Shown piece by piece: positions 10,801 through 25,700 of a stretch of DNA of 64,000 nucleotides (within the stretch, counting starts at the first letter, position 1; the number at the start of each line of letters is the position of its first letter). Source of the stretch: Sipunculus nudus (lineage: Eukaryota > Annelida > Sipuncula > Golfingiida > Sipunculidae); assembly GCA_026874595.1 (NCBI GenBank), contig CM049306.1, positions 85,708,142-85,772,141 of the forward strand, written 5' to 3'. Below the pieces are notes generated by a model that saw nothing but the letters and a program-made list of their open reading frames with translations, did no database searches and had not been told where the DNA came from. Made by a program: the position numbers and the translations under genes.

Positions 10801-13686
10801 AGAGGACTGCTGTTATGTCATGTAGGAACTACTTACACAGGCCAACTTAGCTGAAATTATAATACTTACGACTTAGTAATAGTAAACTGGTAAAGTAAGG
10901 GCACTGACATAAAACTAATATAGTGACGGTGGGAGTAATTAATGTACTAATACTAGTTATGATATTTTACTATAGTCTATTAAATGTGTAACACTTTATA
11001 ATTCTTGTAAAGAATGTCGTTTGAAGGTAATGAAAATTCGCAAATATAGTAGCTAAGCGATGGTCTTAATAGACCTATTCCATTTAACTAGCGACACCTA
11101 TTGGCGATATCTAACATCTATGGTTTTGGAATAGAACACATGTGTGGCAGTCATTGCAATGGCTGATAGATTATTCTTCAGCCTTCAATACAATACAGCC
11201 ACACATTATGATCAATCAGCTCTGTAGATATAACATTCCTCTTTCCTACTGTCTATGGATTCTAGATTTTCTCTCGGATAGAAGACAACATGTTAGAACA
11301 AGCAAAGAAACTTCTTCAGATATAATCATAAATACTGGTGCTCCACAAGGCTGTGTTCTGTCAGCAGTCCTTTTTATTCTATATACAAATAATTTGTCTG
11401 TGAGCCTTTCAGATTGTAAAATTATCAAATATGCAGACGACACTGTCATTCTAGGCCTGATACACAAGAATGATGAATCGCTCTACAGGAAAACCATTCA
11501 ATATGTGTCTGGTTGGTGTGAGGAACACTACCTTCAGTTAAATGTAAAGAAGACTAAAGAAGTAGTATTTGATTTTAGGAGATCAAAATCTGTAATTACC
11601 CCAGTTGCTATCAAAAATGAAGATGTTGATATTGTAGAAAATTATAAATACTTAGGATGTATTATTGACAGAAATCTGAATTGGAAAGAACATGTGTTGA
11701 ATCAATCCAAGAAAGCAAACAAAAGATTATATTACCTTTATTATCTAAGAAAGCTTAATATTGACAAAACCATAATTACCATGTTTTATAATTCAGTAAT
11801 TTCCAGTGTCCTTACTTATTCACTGGAGTGCTGGTTTACAAATATATCTGATAAGTTAAAGAAACAGTTGAATAATACCAGGAAGAGAAGTAGTAGAATA
11901 ACTGGTACTTCTCTTGCCACACACCAGGAAATCTGTGAAACCAAAACAATGGCCTTCATATCTAAGGTCATGAATGACAAAACACATCCCCTTTATTCAG
12001 AGTTCCGTTTTTTACCTTCAGGTAAACGCCTAGATACAATATTCTGCAGAACAACTCGTTTTAAAAAATCTCTCGTACCACACAGTATTAAACACTTTAA
12101 CTCACAACCCTCTTAGAAATTTAATGTTTTGAATTATGTGTTTTACCTGCAGAATTATCTGTTTTATCATTTTTACATGCTTAATTTTACATGCATCAAT
12201 ATGTTATGTGTCATTTTTATGTATTTTGTATTATTTTTATGTATTTATCTATCTATTTACTTATTTATTTTTTTATGTAATGAATTGCAAGTCAACAACA
12301 AATTCCTGGAACTGAAGGCTAATAAATGTTATCTTATCTTATCTTATCTTATCTTATCTTAGAAGTGGTTGTGTTTTTGGCCCTGTTGCATTAGCATGCA
12401 CATTAACAATGATATCGCCCATTATTGACCAAACCCAGCATTAGACTACAAAATTATGTTGCAATATAGGACAGGGCCTTATTTTGTCTAACACTGCAAA
12501 TTATTTTATAGAAAAATAGAAATCCTAAACCTGCCCTGACTGCAGTATTCCTATATACATATGATGCGGGGCGTCCTTGACAAACGTGAGAACCCAAACT
12601 AAACACTGTTCATTATGAAAAGCTGTGTCTACATGTGACAATCGATGCTGTGTGAGTTAAAAAGTATGAAGTTAACGAGGCAGCTCAGAACTTGAGAAGA
12701 CATTTGTGAACTTTTAATTCATCAAATATTAATAAATCCAAATAGATATTCCCCTCCCTGTCCCTCTTACATTCTTGAGAACCCTTCAGCATTTTATGTG
12801 TTTTGTACACCCCCCCCCCCCCCCTTCCCTATTAAAAGAAAGATGACCCCATACCTGTGTGAAATATCAAAAATTCCATACCAGCAGTTGCATAGGTGAA
12901 CCAGGGCCCTTCAGCCTGTTTTGTATTTTGACCCCCCCCCCCCATAACCTCCCCCCCCCCCCCCCTATTCAAAGATGTCCTCATTTCAGTGTCAAAACTA
13001 TCAAATATAAAAAAAAATGCAAGACAACAGGTGAATAGGTTAATGTGAATGCAACAACAACTGCCTTCCTTGGTTGTGACATAAACTGTTTACTGAATAC
13101 ATGTTGCCATGATTTGCAGCACACACAGATTATAAAAGTTCAATGTTCTTGACTAAGGAAAAGTGAGGCCTCCATTAGGAGGGGTGCCCTTCAGAGAGAT
13201 TATAACCCAAACGTGTGTGTTGCCCCCACTGAGTGGAGTTTTATGTATAGTGTGTTAAGATTGAGCTCTTATGTCTGTTGCTGGTGCCTTTAAAGTGACC
13301 TTATTCATGGCAATGACTGTTTGCCGGTTTGAAGTACAGTAAAGTTTATGTAAACAGGGCATAGATCTGCTAACTTGACTGGGGGCTTTCCTTTTAGTAC
13401 ACCCAAGTACCTGTATATATAAGATTACTGCTTGTCAAAACACTGACCTCACTCTCAAAGTAGTTTTAGGTTATTAGGTTACATGGATTTATGTACATTT
13501 CATTTAAGCCATATTCAAATTCTTTAACAACAAGTAAACAAGATGATTAGATATTTCTATAAATCATTAAACAAGTAGATTGATTTGCAGATATAATATC
13601 CTTCACAATGTCTATAGGAACAGAACAGATACAGTAAAGTATAAACATTACTGCTGTTTTTTTATAGATGTGTTATATAGATGATG

Positions 13687-13757
<71 letters not shown>

Positions 13758-16700
13758 ATAATATTGAAATTTACATTATTTAAATCAGTTTATTCACATA
13801 AAAAATAATTAAGCATTTTCTTTTGTGCTCCCATAAAGGGTTTCTGAATTTATTGTTTTTTAGCGATCCTGTGAGCTTATGCGATGGTGTGGCATCATCC
13901 ATACATTAACCCATACTATTTCAAATATGGCAGGAGCTAGCATCACCAAATTTTATACAAAAATCATGCATATAAAAAACTCTATCGGATTTTCCTTTTT
14001 TTCTATCTGCATTGACTTAGATTTTATAGGGAAAAAAGTTAAAAACCTTTAAAAATCTTCTTCTTTGAAACTTTTCAGCCAAAATATCCAATATTTCACA
14101 GAAATTATCCTAGGAACAATCTCTTTCAAGTTTGTTCAAATGGTTCCAGTTTAGTAAATTTTGGCTGAGTTGCAGAAACTGGACTTGGTCATTACTGATT
14201 AGGCCAAAAAAGCATACTAAAATTTCAATCTCAGAAACGGCTGGTCACCAAATTTTATGCAAATGTTTGTCACTTGAGTCATATTTGATATTGAGGTATT
14301 GGTTGCACCACCTGCATCGACCTTTTCTGTACAGGGTTTTTGGTCATTCGTGCATGGATTTTAAATTTAAATTGTATATGGTCCACCTCTACACAAGAAA
14401 TCTGTTGATTTTTAGGTCATGAGATCAAAGGTCAAGGTCAGAGGACCCACTTATTTTGAAAGACTGTGCATGCATTTTAAGCCAAACTTTTCATCCCAAA
14501 CCTTCCATGTAGCACATGTTATAGCTGACCTGCCAGTAAGGGAATAAGCTGATTGATTTTGGGGTCACGAGATTAAAGGTCAAGGACCCAGGGGCCATCT
14601 GTGCACATACTTGTTTCTTGATGATAACTCCAGTTTGGATTGACATTGGTTTCAATCTTGACTTATATATGACCCACCAATAATGTAAGAACCCTTTTGA
14701 TTTTAGGGTCATGAAGTAAAAGGTCAAGGTTGCAGGACCCACTTCTTTAAAAAGATAGTGGATTCCAGTTTGGGTAGACGTGTTGGCTTCAAACTAATCA
14801 CAGGACCAATATTTTGAAAAAGCCCCTAAATATATCCTTTGCACAAATTCAGCTGAGTGTCGAGACCCATTGGCCCCTAGTTATTGGTAATACCTTGTAG
14901 TTTTAGCCTCTTCAGCTTAAAAATGTTTGAAATAATGAAACTGTCAAGCTGAAGTTTAATTGCTCACAAGAATTATCCTAGAGTAGGGTTCTCTCAATTG
15001 TATAAGAATTGATTGGTCTCACTTATATTTGGTAGAGTCATAGAAAGACCAAGTTTGTCTTGAGGCTATTAGTATTAGAAAGCCTATTTCTAACTCAGGG
15101 CTGCAATTGTCTTCTTCTGCAAAACTGTAGTTTTGACTTCTGTAACATTGCACAAAAATGATTCTTAGATTGCTTTGTTCAAGTTTTCTCAAATGATTTT
15201 TGGCAGAATTATTGGACCTTTAACAATGAAAGGACTGTGAGATACTTTGGTAAACAAAGCTAGGAGATTTATTGTATTAACAACCTGAGCTCTTCAGGGA
15301 TAAGCAGAGCTGTACAGGTAAATTAAATAATTGGTGTCCATATCCAGCTTATGTGTAAGATAAATCAATGAATCTAATACTTATAAAAGGAATTTGGTCC
15401 ACCTCTGTTCGCAATGTTCTCTGAAACCGTGTTGCGTATGATGCTGTGCCATACCTCATTTTAAAGGTTATTGTTCCCTCAATGACATGGCCGATGTTAG
15501 ACTAAATAATTTTAAAGTACACATCATTTTGAGTGATTTTGCGTGTTTCCTGATATGAACGGAGGCCATCACCGAAAACAGCCGAACGGCTTTTGGCAAA
15601 AATCGGATTTCTTTGTGGCCACCTCAAGCCCAGAATTAAGCTGATTTGAGGACTACTGTACATATGAATAACCTTGCTTTCAGTGCCATATTTATGCATG
15701 TTTATGCTGACATTTGACAAAGGCTCTGACCCACGTGTGTGGTCAGTCAATGTGAAAAACACATGGCTCTGGCTCGCTTTACGAAAAGGAGGGATTCAAC
15801 CCAGGAGGGTTAATGACAAAACCCAATACAAGGTCCCTATTTCGGGAAAAGGGTTGGGGTGGTGTGGGGGTGAACGTTTCAGGCCTCAAAATTGGTCTGA
15901 TATGATTAAAAAAGGTTGCACCTGAAAAGGGGGACCGAAACTCTGGACTCCCTTCGATCCGCTTCTGCTACTAACAAGGTATGCATATTTCCTTTTCTCT
16001 CTTCAGTAACAGTTTCCTTGCCTAAAAACATACATATAATTCATCTTTCATGTCTTCTTACTCCGATTAAATTAGAGGTTAAGTTAAACTACGTTGAATT
16101 AATGTCTTCCTCACATAAACTTTTATGTTAAACGTCCAAAAATAGTAATCAGTCAAAGGTCATAGAAAACCCGGAATGCCCCTGGGTCCCATTCCGGTTC
16201 GCAAATTAATGTAAAAATCACCACTGACCAAGTCTTCAAGGTCAACATACTGGTGTATGAATTCCTTGCCGCGAGCACAGCGCCACAAAATAAATGTTAA
16301 CAAAATATCTGTACATATTGTATTGAGACTGTAAACCACTGAAAATCTATATTTTCTTTTAATTTTTAAATAAAAAAAGGATCCAACAATCCTGTCAATT
16401 AATACATCTCCAGAACCCTGTAAAAAGCCCGGTATACTGGGTTAATCATCTAGTGAAAATATATATGTATTCTGATTTTGTTTTCAATAGGCATCTGTTA
16501 TTATTCTAAACATATTGATAAAAAAATCTTATGAATATGCAGCTTGAAAAAACAGTGTAGCCAAAGTCTTTCAGTATGTATAAACAGATTTTGAAACTTT
16601 CCAAGATTTTGTTTGTATCTATAAATAGCTTGGCAGACTGCCAGCTATTTCAGATTAGGCAATAGGGCAAGTTTCAGTCTGAATCTGTATCATTCATAGC

Positions 16701-19700
16701 TTTTGTAGACTGCCAACTGTAACAGATTTTGCAAAAGGTAACAATTCACTCAATGCAGCCAGGTACAGGTCAAAAGTTCACTCAGTGCAGTACCTAAACC
16801 TGGCACTTGTTCACCATTGACTTAAGGTCAAATGCCTTCCTCCGCTGAGCTTTGTCAGCTGAGTGGACCCAACTCAAGAGAAGTTTGATGTACTAGCCTG
16901 AAATGTTGGTCTGTCTATGCATCTTTGATGGCTTCTCATACTCAAGACTGGCATCGCCATCTAAAATGATTTTTTCACAGTGTATGTCCCTGCTTATTAC
17001 TCATTGGGGATTTTATATATAAGCCTGAATTTATGCATGTTCATACATCTAGGTTAGTCTTTTGAATACAAGACTTGTGGCACCACCTATAATTGTTTTT
17101 GGGTTTCATGCATCTGTGCACATAACTCAAGGGTGGTTTGAAGTATCTGCCTGAAATGTTGCATGTGTATACATCTTTGATGGCTTTCTTGTACACAAGA
17201 CTGGTGGTGCCACCTATGGTCATTTTGTGTTTTGTACATGTTTCCATGCCAGTATTTTAGGACTGACATCTGTATAATTGCTGCTTACACTTAAGTTTAA
17301 AGTGTTTAGTGCTTGCATTGTATGTGTAGATAATTAGATATACATGTCACACATGTACTTGGAAAGAAATGGTCCAGCATGGAAGCATTATATCTGATGT
17401 ATAAACCATTGCACTGGTTTGCATTAGGCCTGTGGGCCTGGTTTTATTATTTTTGGTGGAGGCAACCACATATATATGATACATATATGATTGTCAGTAT
17501 TTCTTCTAAATTGCCTAAATGTAAATCTCTGGGGACTGATTCTATTGTTTTTTTTTACCAGATACAAGACCTCCAGTCTGTGGACAACTTGTATGTAGTG
17601 ATAGGAGAATTCCGGAGAGTCCAGTATGGTGATACAACGGTAATTTTATAACACCTATAGAGACCTTCAGTGAATCTGTTGTTTTATATCATGATATTTC
17701 ATGTTGGACAGTTATTCTGTGTTTATGCTGCCTGATTTTTACAACAGGGAATGTAATGTTTTCCATCTCTCATTTTTCTCAGAAATGTTAGGCATTGTAA
17801 CTAAAATGCCTGATATAGGCATTGTGTAAACATTTGGGACATTTTCTTTTCTGCAGATTCTATAAGAAGGATGCCTGTAATGAATTACGGTTTTTAATGT
17901 TTTGTTTGATATTGGACATATTGTTCAAAATTTAGAGTCCCCTGCAATGTTCAGTAACAAATAAACTACCCAATTTCAGTTTGTTGTAAAACATGGCATT
18001 TTTGATGCCTTAATATATATTTAGTTTGGTTCGAGGCCTCAACTTCATATATTGTGCATTTGCTTATCAAAGAGGGCTCTTTTTGAGCATTATTTTGTTC
18101 TGATATCATTTGAACCCTAAAATTTTCAAATATTTAGTATTGACAGTTATATTAATAGTATAAAAAAGTATTGAATTATGGAACTTTGTAACATTTTAGC
18201 AAAACTTATTTTTTATCCTGTTAAATTAGGTTCATGTATCTATATGATATCTGAAAAAGGATTTAAAAAATAAAAAATGTTAAATTTTATCCATTCCATG
18301 ATTTAAATTTCTTTTGTAGGAGGAAGCTTTTGCAAAACTTGAGACCATAATATTTGACTTGGAGTGGAGACTGGGGTTGGATGTATGGGCAAAGCTCTCA
18401 TCATATGAAACACCTGTGTCAGTCGAACCAAGGACTAATTGGAAAGAAAAATTTAGTGTACCCATTCCACAGACAAATACATCATGTAATAAAAAGAAAG
18501 GTTCAGTTAATAAAAGCACAGATACACTAGCTCAAGAGAGTGTGAAACAAGTTGATAAAAATGATGTAGAATCCAACACAGCAGGTGATGTTAATACAGA
18601 TGAAACAAGTTTAATAGAAAAAACAGGAAGTGACATCATCACAGAAAGTGATGACATCACTGGAAGTGACATCACAGCTTTACCTATTTCTCAAAAAGGA
18701 TACCAGCTTGGTAAAAGAGAATCACCATCAAATAATGGCTCATCTGCATCTAAAATACGTAAAGTGCCTCACAATCCTGGTATGCCAAGCTTCCGTGCCA
18801 CATGTTATCGCAGTGGGGGAAAACATGTATTTCAGTCACCACAACTTGCATGTCATTTTGGAGGCAGGTTACAAGACTATTTTGGATGGAATGTGGACCT
18901 GTCTAAGTTTGATATGGAAATTGTTATCACTGTTGAAGCATGTATTGTATATGTGGCCATCGGATTGACAAAAAGGAGTATGCATCGGAGAAACATTGTT
19001 CAGTTTGGCTCTACTACTTTAAGACCTACTATTGCTTATGGTATGCTCAGGTAAGTAATACATGTGATGATGTCATAGGAAACTAGAGTCTGTTCCAAGG
19101 TGGGGGTGCCCATTGAAAATTGGCAATTATTCTCTAAAACTTAAATATTTTTACACGTTAAACTACGTTACAAAATCTGACATAAATTTTGCAACCTTTT
19201 GTTTCTTCTTAATCTTTTAGCCAAGTGACATGGCCTCTGTCACGGGTTAGCAGCCTCACTTTTACAGTTACATTTTTAGCGAACCTGTGAGCTTTTGCGA
19301 TGGTGCGGCATTGTCTTTCGTGTGTCGTGCGTCGTGCGTTAAGTTGTGCGTCATCTGTACATTAACCATAGCTATCTCAAAAACGATAGGAGCTAGCATC
19401 ACCAAATTTTTTGCAAATAATCAGTCATCCAAAAAACTATATCGGATTTTGTTTATTTTTTTTCTTACTGCATTTTCTAAGATTTTATAGGGAAAAAGCT
19501 AAAAAAGCTTTAAAAATCTTCTTCTCCGAAACTGTCCAGCCAAATTGTCCAATATTTCACAGAAAGATCCCTCGAACATTCTTTCTCAAGTTTGTTCGAA
19601 TGGTTCCAGTTCGGAGATTTTTGGCTGAGATACAGGAGGTTGAACTTTGTTAACTGTGCAAAAAAGCATATTAAAATTTAAATCTCAGAAACGGCTGTAG

Positions 19701-22700
19701 CTATCATCATTAAATTTTATGCCAATGTTGGTCACATAAGTCATATCTGAAATTGAGGTATTGGTGGCGCCACCTGTATTGGCCTTTTTTGTACAGGGTC
19801 ATCAGTGCCTGTATCACACTAAGGGCTACAAAAAACTTCTTCTCTGAAACCATATGGCCAAAATGTTTAATATCCCACAGATATGATCCTAGGGTAGTGC
19901 TTTATGAAGTTTGTGCAAATTGTCTCTTTTCAGTGACTTTGAGCTAAGTTATGGGAAGATGAATTTAGTCATATGCCATAACAGCCCATTTTAGCTCAGT
20001 GGCTACAAAGATCTTCTTCTCAAAAACCACTGGGCCAAATTCTTAAACCTCACACATTAATTATCCTCAGATGTTGATTATTCGAGTTTGTTCAAATAGT
20101 TTTGGTTCAATGCTTTTTGGCTGAGTTACTGGAAGCTGAACTTAGCCAGTTTGCTGTATTGTCCTATATGAGTTATAAACCTGCGAAATGTTTTTTGACT
20201 GATGCCACTGAAGCCAGTTTGTTAAATATTTTACAAGAATAATTCTTACAATATTTCTTAATAATAATTGTCATTAATGGTTCCACATGAATGATTTTTG
20301 GCTGAATTATGGAGATTGAATTGAGTCATTTTACCATATAGGTTAGATTTATGATTTAAGTTATTCATCATACCAGGCAATGTTACAATCATGGATATTC
20401 AGCTCTCTGTGGCTATATAAAGACAACTGTACATGGATTATAAATCATTGGTATCTCTACTCAAGAGGTCAAGAGTTCACTCAGTGCAGTAGCTGCATTC
20501 TATTTATTGCTTTGGCAGACTGCTCACTGCATCATATTTGGCTCCAAAGTTCACCCTGAATCTATTTATAGCTTTGGCAGACTGCCAACTGTGTCAGATT
20601 ATGCAACAGGTCAAGAGTTCACTCAGTGCAGCCAGGTACAGGTCAAAATTTCACTCAGTCTAGCCAGGTGCAGGTCAAGATTTTACTCCGTGCAGTAGCT
20701 TGAGGCAGCAATTTGTCACAGGTCACTTGGGGACAACTGCCTTACTCACCTAAACCTTGTCAGCCCAGTGCATCAAACTTTTGGGAAGTTTGATGTATTG
20801 GACTGTTATTTTGACCTGTCTGTGTGTCTTTGATGGTATTCTCATTTACAAGACAGGTGTTGCCACGTACATTGACTTTTGCACAGTGTATGTGCCTGTT
20901 TATTTCTACAGAAGAATTGGATAAATCATCCTGAAATTGGGCATATTTATACATATCGAATAGCTTTGTTGTATACAAGACTGGTGGTGCCACCTACAAT
21001 AATTTTTGCAGAATGTGTGTCCCTGCTTATTTCTCAGGAGGGGTTTGACATATCTGTCTGAAAATTGGCATGTGTTTATCTCTGATAGCTTCATTGTATA
21101 CAAGACTGGTGGTGCCAGCTACAATCATTTTTGTGTTGTGTGCATCCATGCCAGAATTTCAGCAATGATGTTTGTGTAATTGTTTCTTATTCAAAATGTT
21201 TAGTACTTGCATTGTTCATATACATGAAAAGTAATGGTCCAGCATTGAAGCATTATACCTGGTGTAGTTCCCAATGCACAGGTTCGCATTTGGCCTGTAG
21301 GCCTTGTTTAGAATATTTATGACACTCAACGACCAATCAGCAGCTTTTAAATATAGTTGATGGAGCATGTGCCCAGTAACCTTGGCCTACATCAGACTGG
21401 TTGAGATATTGTAAAATAACTGTTTTCTCGTGTATTGATTTTAATGAATTTCTAAAATACAAGGTATGGTTTTGGTTTCAATCTAGTTAACTAGTTAATC
21501 CAGTTAAGCCTGTGCCTCATTGCTCCATTGCAGCTTACTTTCTGGATCTGATCTGTTAGTTTAAGAAAAGATAAACAAATGTCACTGGGTGCCAAACTGT
21601 GGAACAGACTATAGTAAGGAACAAGGACTGTGGGTACTAAGTACTGCAGGAGACTTAATGCAAAATTGATAGCAAGAGAGCAAGGGTGAAAATGAGAGCC
21701 AGAAACCAGTCAAGTGTGCAAACTTGGAGACCATGAAGGGGGAGGCAGATGCTATCAGTAAAGTTTAAAGATGGATGAAGTAGGCTATGTCATCATCAAT
21801 TATTTTACCTCATAAATTAGAATAATATTTATAAATATTGAATTATGATAGCTCAGTGTTATTATATAACATTTTGATAAAGTCTGTAAAAAATACTTTA
21901 ATAAAGGTCATTGGTTGTCAAGTGCTCTGTAATGGACATGAAGGTAACCATATGACCGTCGCTGATACATTGTCTCAGGATTTTTGTTATGTCTTTAGGA
22001 TTGTTCCAGATATTAGGCTGTAAAAGACCTGAATGATTATTTTCAAGTATATGTTTGAGCTGTTATCAGACATGAGGCCAATAGTTCCTCATTTATTTAA
22101 AGGGGACTAATCACCTATACAGCATGTTGAACAAACAAGAAAAACAGCGTCTTCTCTTTGAAATAAACTGGTACCTGCCAAAATATTGCCATGAAACTAT
22201 TGACTTACTCCTGTAAATGTGTGAATAACATTAGACTGGGCACGATGGCCCCAAAAAAAGTATACATGTTCCCGCAGGCTGAAACATCGCGTGTTGTGGT
22301 GACTCTGGATTTTTGTGACCTGATACATGACCTGTGCAACCCGTGTCATTTTTGCTGAGGCCCCATGAGGTCAATGTATGGACTAGTCTGGACTACTCTT
22401 TATTTTGGATCTGCCACACATGCGCAAAATCAGACCTCTGGTCACGGGGCCTTGTTATTGTAAACAGACTTCTGTGGACTGTTTACTAACACGCAAATCC
22501 ATAAAAAGGTGTTAAACAGCTCAACAGATATATTGAGACCATATGCTTGATGGTTTAGCCTGGAAACTTTTGTACAAAGCTAAAGTGAATTGATAGTGTG
22601 AAAGAATATGAATAATATTGCTCCTGGTTATGTCCCTTTTTATTACCTTTATGTGTCAAAATATGATTTTTATTGCTAATTATTGCCAATTCAGTAGATA

Positions 22701-25700
22701 TTGCCAGTAGAATGGCCTATAAAAAATGTATTATTGTAACTGGGGATAAAATTTATTTAATTTTGTGAGTTATGTAGCTTCTAGCAACAGAAATGTTTCA
22801 TTCTAACTCAGTGAAGAAATTCTGAATTATATGCATTGCAAGTTTCACATCACCATTTCAGCATCTCATGAAATGTTTGATATTTACTTTCAGGTTCTGT
22901 GATATCAAATCTGGTGATGTTGTGTGTGACCCCATGTGTGGGGGAGGGACAATTCCACTAGAAGTGAGCACCACTTATTATCAGTCCTAGCAGTATACGC
23001 TTAATTTCGACATGTGCACTGTGACATCTTGATTTAAGTGTTTGCACTAAATTGCAGCCCCCATGAGCAGTTTTGAGAAAAGGAGAAAATAAATCTGTTA
23101 GAGTTTGATGAGCACACAGAGTGGGACATTAAAGTATTCTGTCTGACAGAAATTCTGATGACAGTGACCAGGGAAGAATCTTATCTGTGAAGAGGTTTTG
23201 GGGGCAAGGGAATGTGTATGGGCAATGTTTAGTGCAGAATAAAACTTTTTTTTACCACGCCCAAATCATCAAATTTTTGTAAGAAAATACCTAACACTGC
23301 AGCATCATATAATAATATGATGTTATGTAGGAAAAACTGGAATCACACCATTTTAGCCTAAACATGTTAGCATATGGTTACACTTATATTATCATTTCAT
23401 CTGTAATATGTAAATATCAGACATTTCCTGCTTGAGCTTATAGTTTGTTTCAACAATTGTGAAAACCTGATATTGGACATTTTTAGCGAACCTGTGAGCT
23501 TATGCGATGGCGCAGCGTCGTCCGACCGTCATCAGCCGTCCGCCGTCCGCCGTCCAGGGCTGGCTTATCCGCCATCCATGGCTGTAAGTCAGAAACTGTC
23601 GGAGCTAGCAGCTCCAAATTACATGTAAGAATTCGTCACATGTGAAACTTGGTGCCCTGGAGCTTATTATTGGGTATCTGCATTAATTTAGATTTTATTG
23701 AGAAAAAACTTAAAAACCTTTAAAAATCTTCTTCTCTGAAACTGTCCAGCCAAATTGTCCAATATTTCACAGAAATGATCTCTGGAACATTCTCTCTCAA
23801 GTTTGTTCGAATGGTTCCAGTTTGGAGATTTTTGGCCGAGTTACAGGAGGTTGAACTTAGTCATCTGTCCAAAAAAGCACACTAAAATTAAAATCTCAGA
23901 AACGGCTAGAGCTATAATGACCAAATTTTAAACCAATGTTTGTCACATATGTCATATCTGATTTTGAGGTATTGGTGGTGCCACCTACATTGATGTGTTT
24001 TTTACAAGTGAAAATGTAATTTTAAACTCTTCTAGCTTATACACTGATTTATGATGAAACTGTTAAGCTGATTGGTTTAAACTTTACAAGAATTATTCTA
24101 TGGTAGGGTTCTGCCAGTTTTATAAGAATAGATTGGGTAAATACAGTTTTAAAGAAGCATTGTGGCCAATTGAAAAAGGCTTTCTGTATTTGAAAACAGA
24201 TTTGACTTCATGCAGCCAAGTCAAGAGGTCACTCAGTACAAACAGGTGGGGTCCAGACATCACCATGGCAACTGACCTGGCTGGGGGGGGGGGGGGGGTG
24301 TCTAGACAATGTGTCTAGACGTCTAGACACAGTGTCTAAACATCTGGATACAATGTTTAGATGCAGAATTCCCAGATTATTGGAACTATATCTTTCAACT
24401 GTTTGAAAAAACTTGGTTTGCATTTTAAGCAAATCGGGTTTATCATCAGGTCACATGTGAACTGCTGCGCCTTCATTTTTGGTTGACCTCTGACCTTGCT
24501 GCCCAGTGTCCATTTGTGCGTCTGTTTCCACACATAAACCCACATATCTCCGGTACCGTTTGACCGATCAGGCTAAAAATTTTGCACAAATGTAGCCCTT
24601 TGATAGCTTTATAACATACACTAAAAATGGTGGCGCCACCTGCAACCATTTTTGCACAGCGTCCATCTGTTCATCTGCCTTGGGATAATATTACTCATAT
24701 CTCAGCAGTGGTTTGACTTATCCACCTGAAATTTTGCAGGTTTATACATCCTGGACAGGTTTTTCAATTTTATGACAGGTGGAGCCACATACATTCACAT
24801 TTACTCTGCAGACATCCAAGCTCATATCTCGGGAACCGTTTGATGGATTAGGCCAATATTTTGCATGTGTATAGATCTCACATAGCTCTTCATCATAGGC
24901 AAAACTGGTGGTGCCACCTGCAACCATTTATGCACAGCGTCCATCAGTTCATCTGCCTTAGGTTAAAATCACTCAGCAGTGGTTTGACTTATCCACTTAA
25001 AATTTTTCAGGTATTTTACATCCTTGACAGCTCTCTCGATTTTATGACAGGTGGCGCCACCTACATTCACGTTTACTCTGCAGACATTCAAGCTCATATC
25101 TTGGGAACCGTTTAACCGATTGGGCCAAAATTTTGCTTGTGTATAGATCTCACATAGCTCTTCATCATAGGCAAAACTGGTGATGCCACCTGCAACCACT
25201 TATGCACAGCATCCATCTGTTCATCTGCCTTGGATAATATCACTCATATCTCAGCAGTGGTTTGACAAATCCACCTGAAATTTTGCAGGTTTATACATCC
25301 TGGACAGCTTTCTTGATTTATGACAGGTGGCGCCACCTACATTCACATTTACACTGCAGACATCCAAACTCATATCTCGGGAACCATTTGACTGATTGGG
25401 CAAAAAGTTTGCACGTGTATAGATCTCACATAGCTCTTCATCATAGGCAAAACTGGTGGTGCCACCTGCAACCACTTATGCACCGCGTCCATCTGTTCAT
25501 CTGCCTTGGGATAAAATCACTCATATCTCGGCAGTGGTTTGACTTATCCACCTGAAATTTTGCAGGTTTATGCATCCTGGACAATTTTCTCGATTTTATC
25601 ACAGGAGGCACCACCTACGTGGTGGCTGCAGACATCCATGCTAATATGCAACACACCACGCTCTATTCCCCTTGCCACTTAATCCATGCCTCACTTCACC

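Noticed and set aside
22095-22260. Fourth family F MITE (starts TTTAAAGGGGACTAATCACC)
   Set aside because: Only the left tip is similar; no matching right end or interior could be found.
24742-25475. Repeated minus-strand frames of about 75 codons with near-identical peptides (also 41462-41692)
   Set aside because: One per 275-bp unit of family D; units are not a multiple of three and each frame ends in a stop, so they follow from the repeat and not from a polyprotein.
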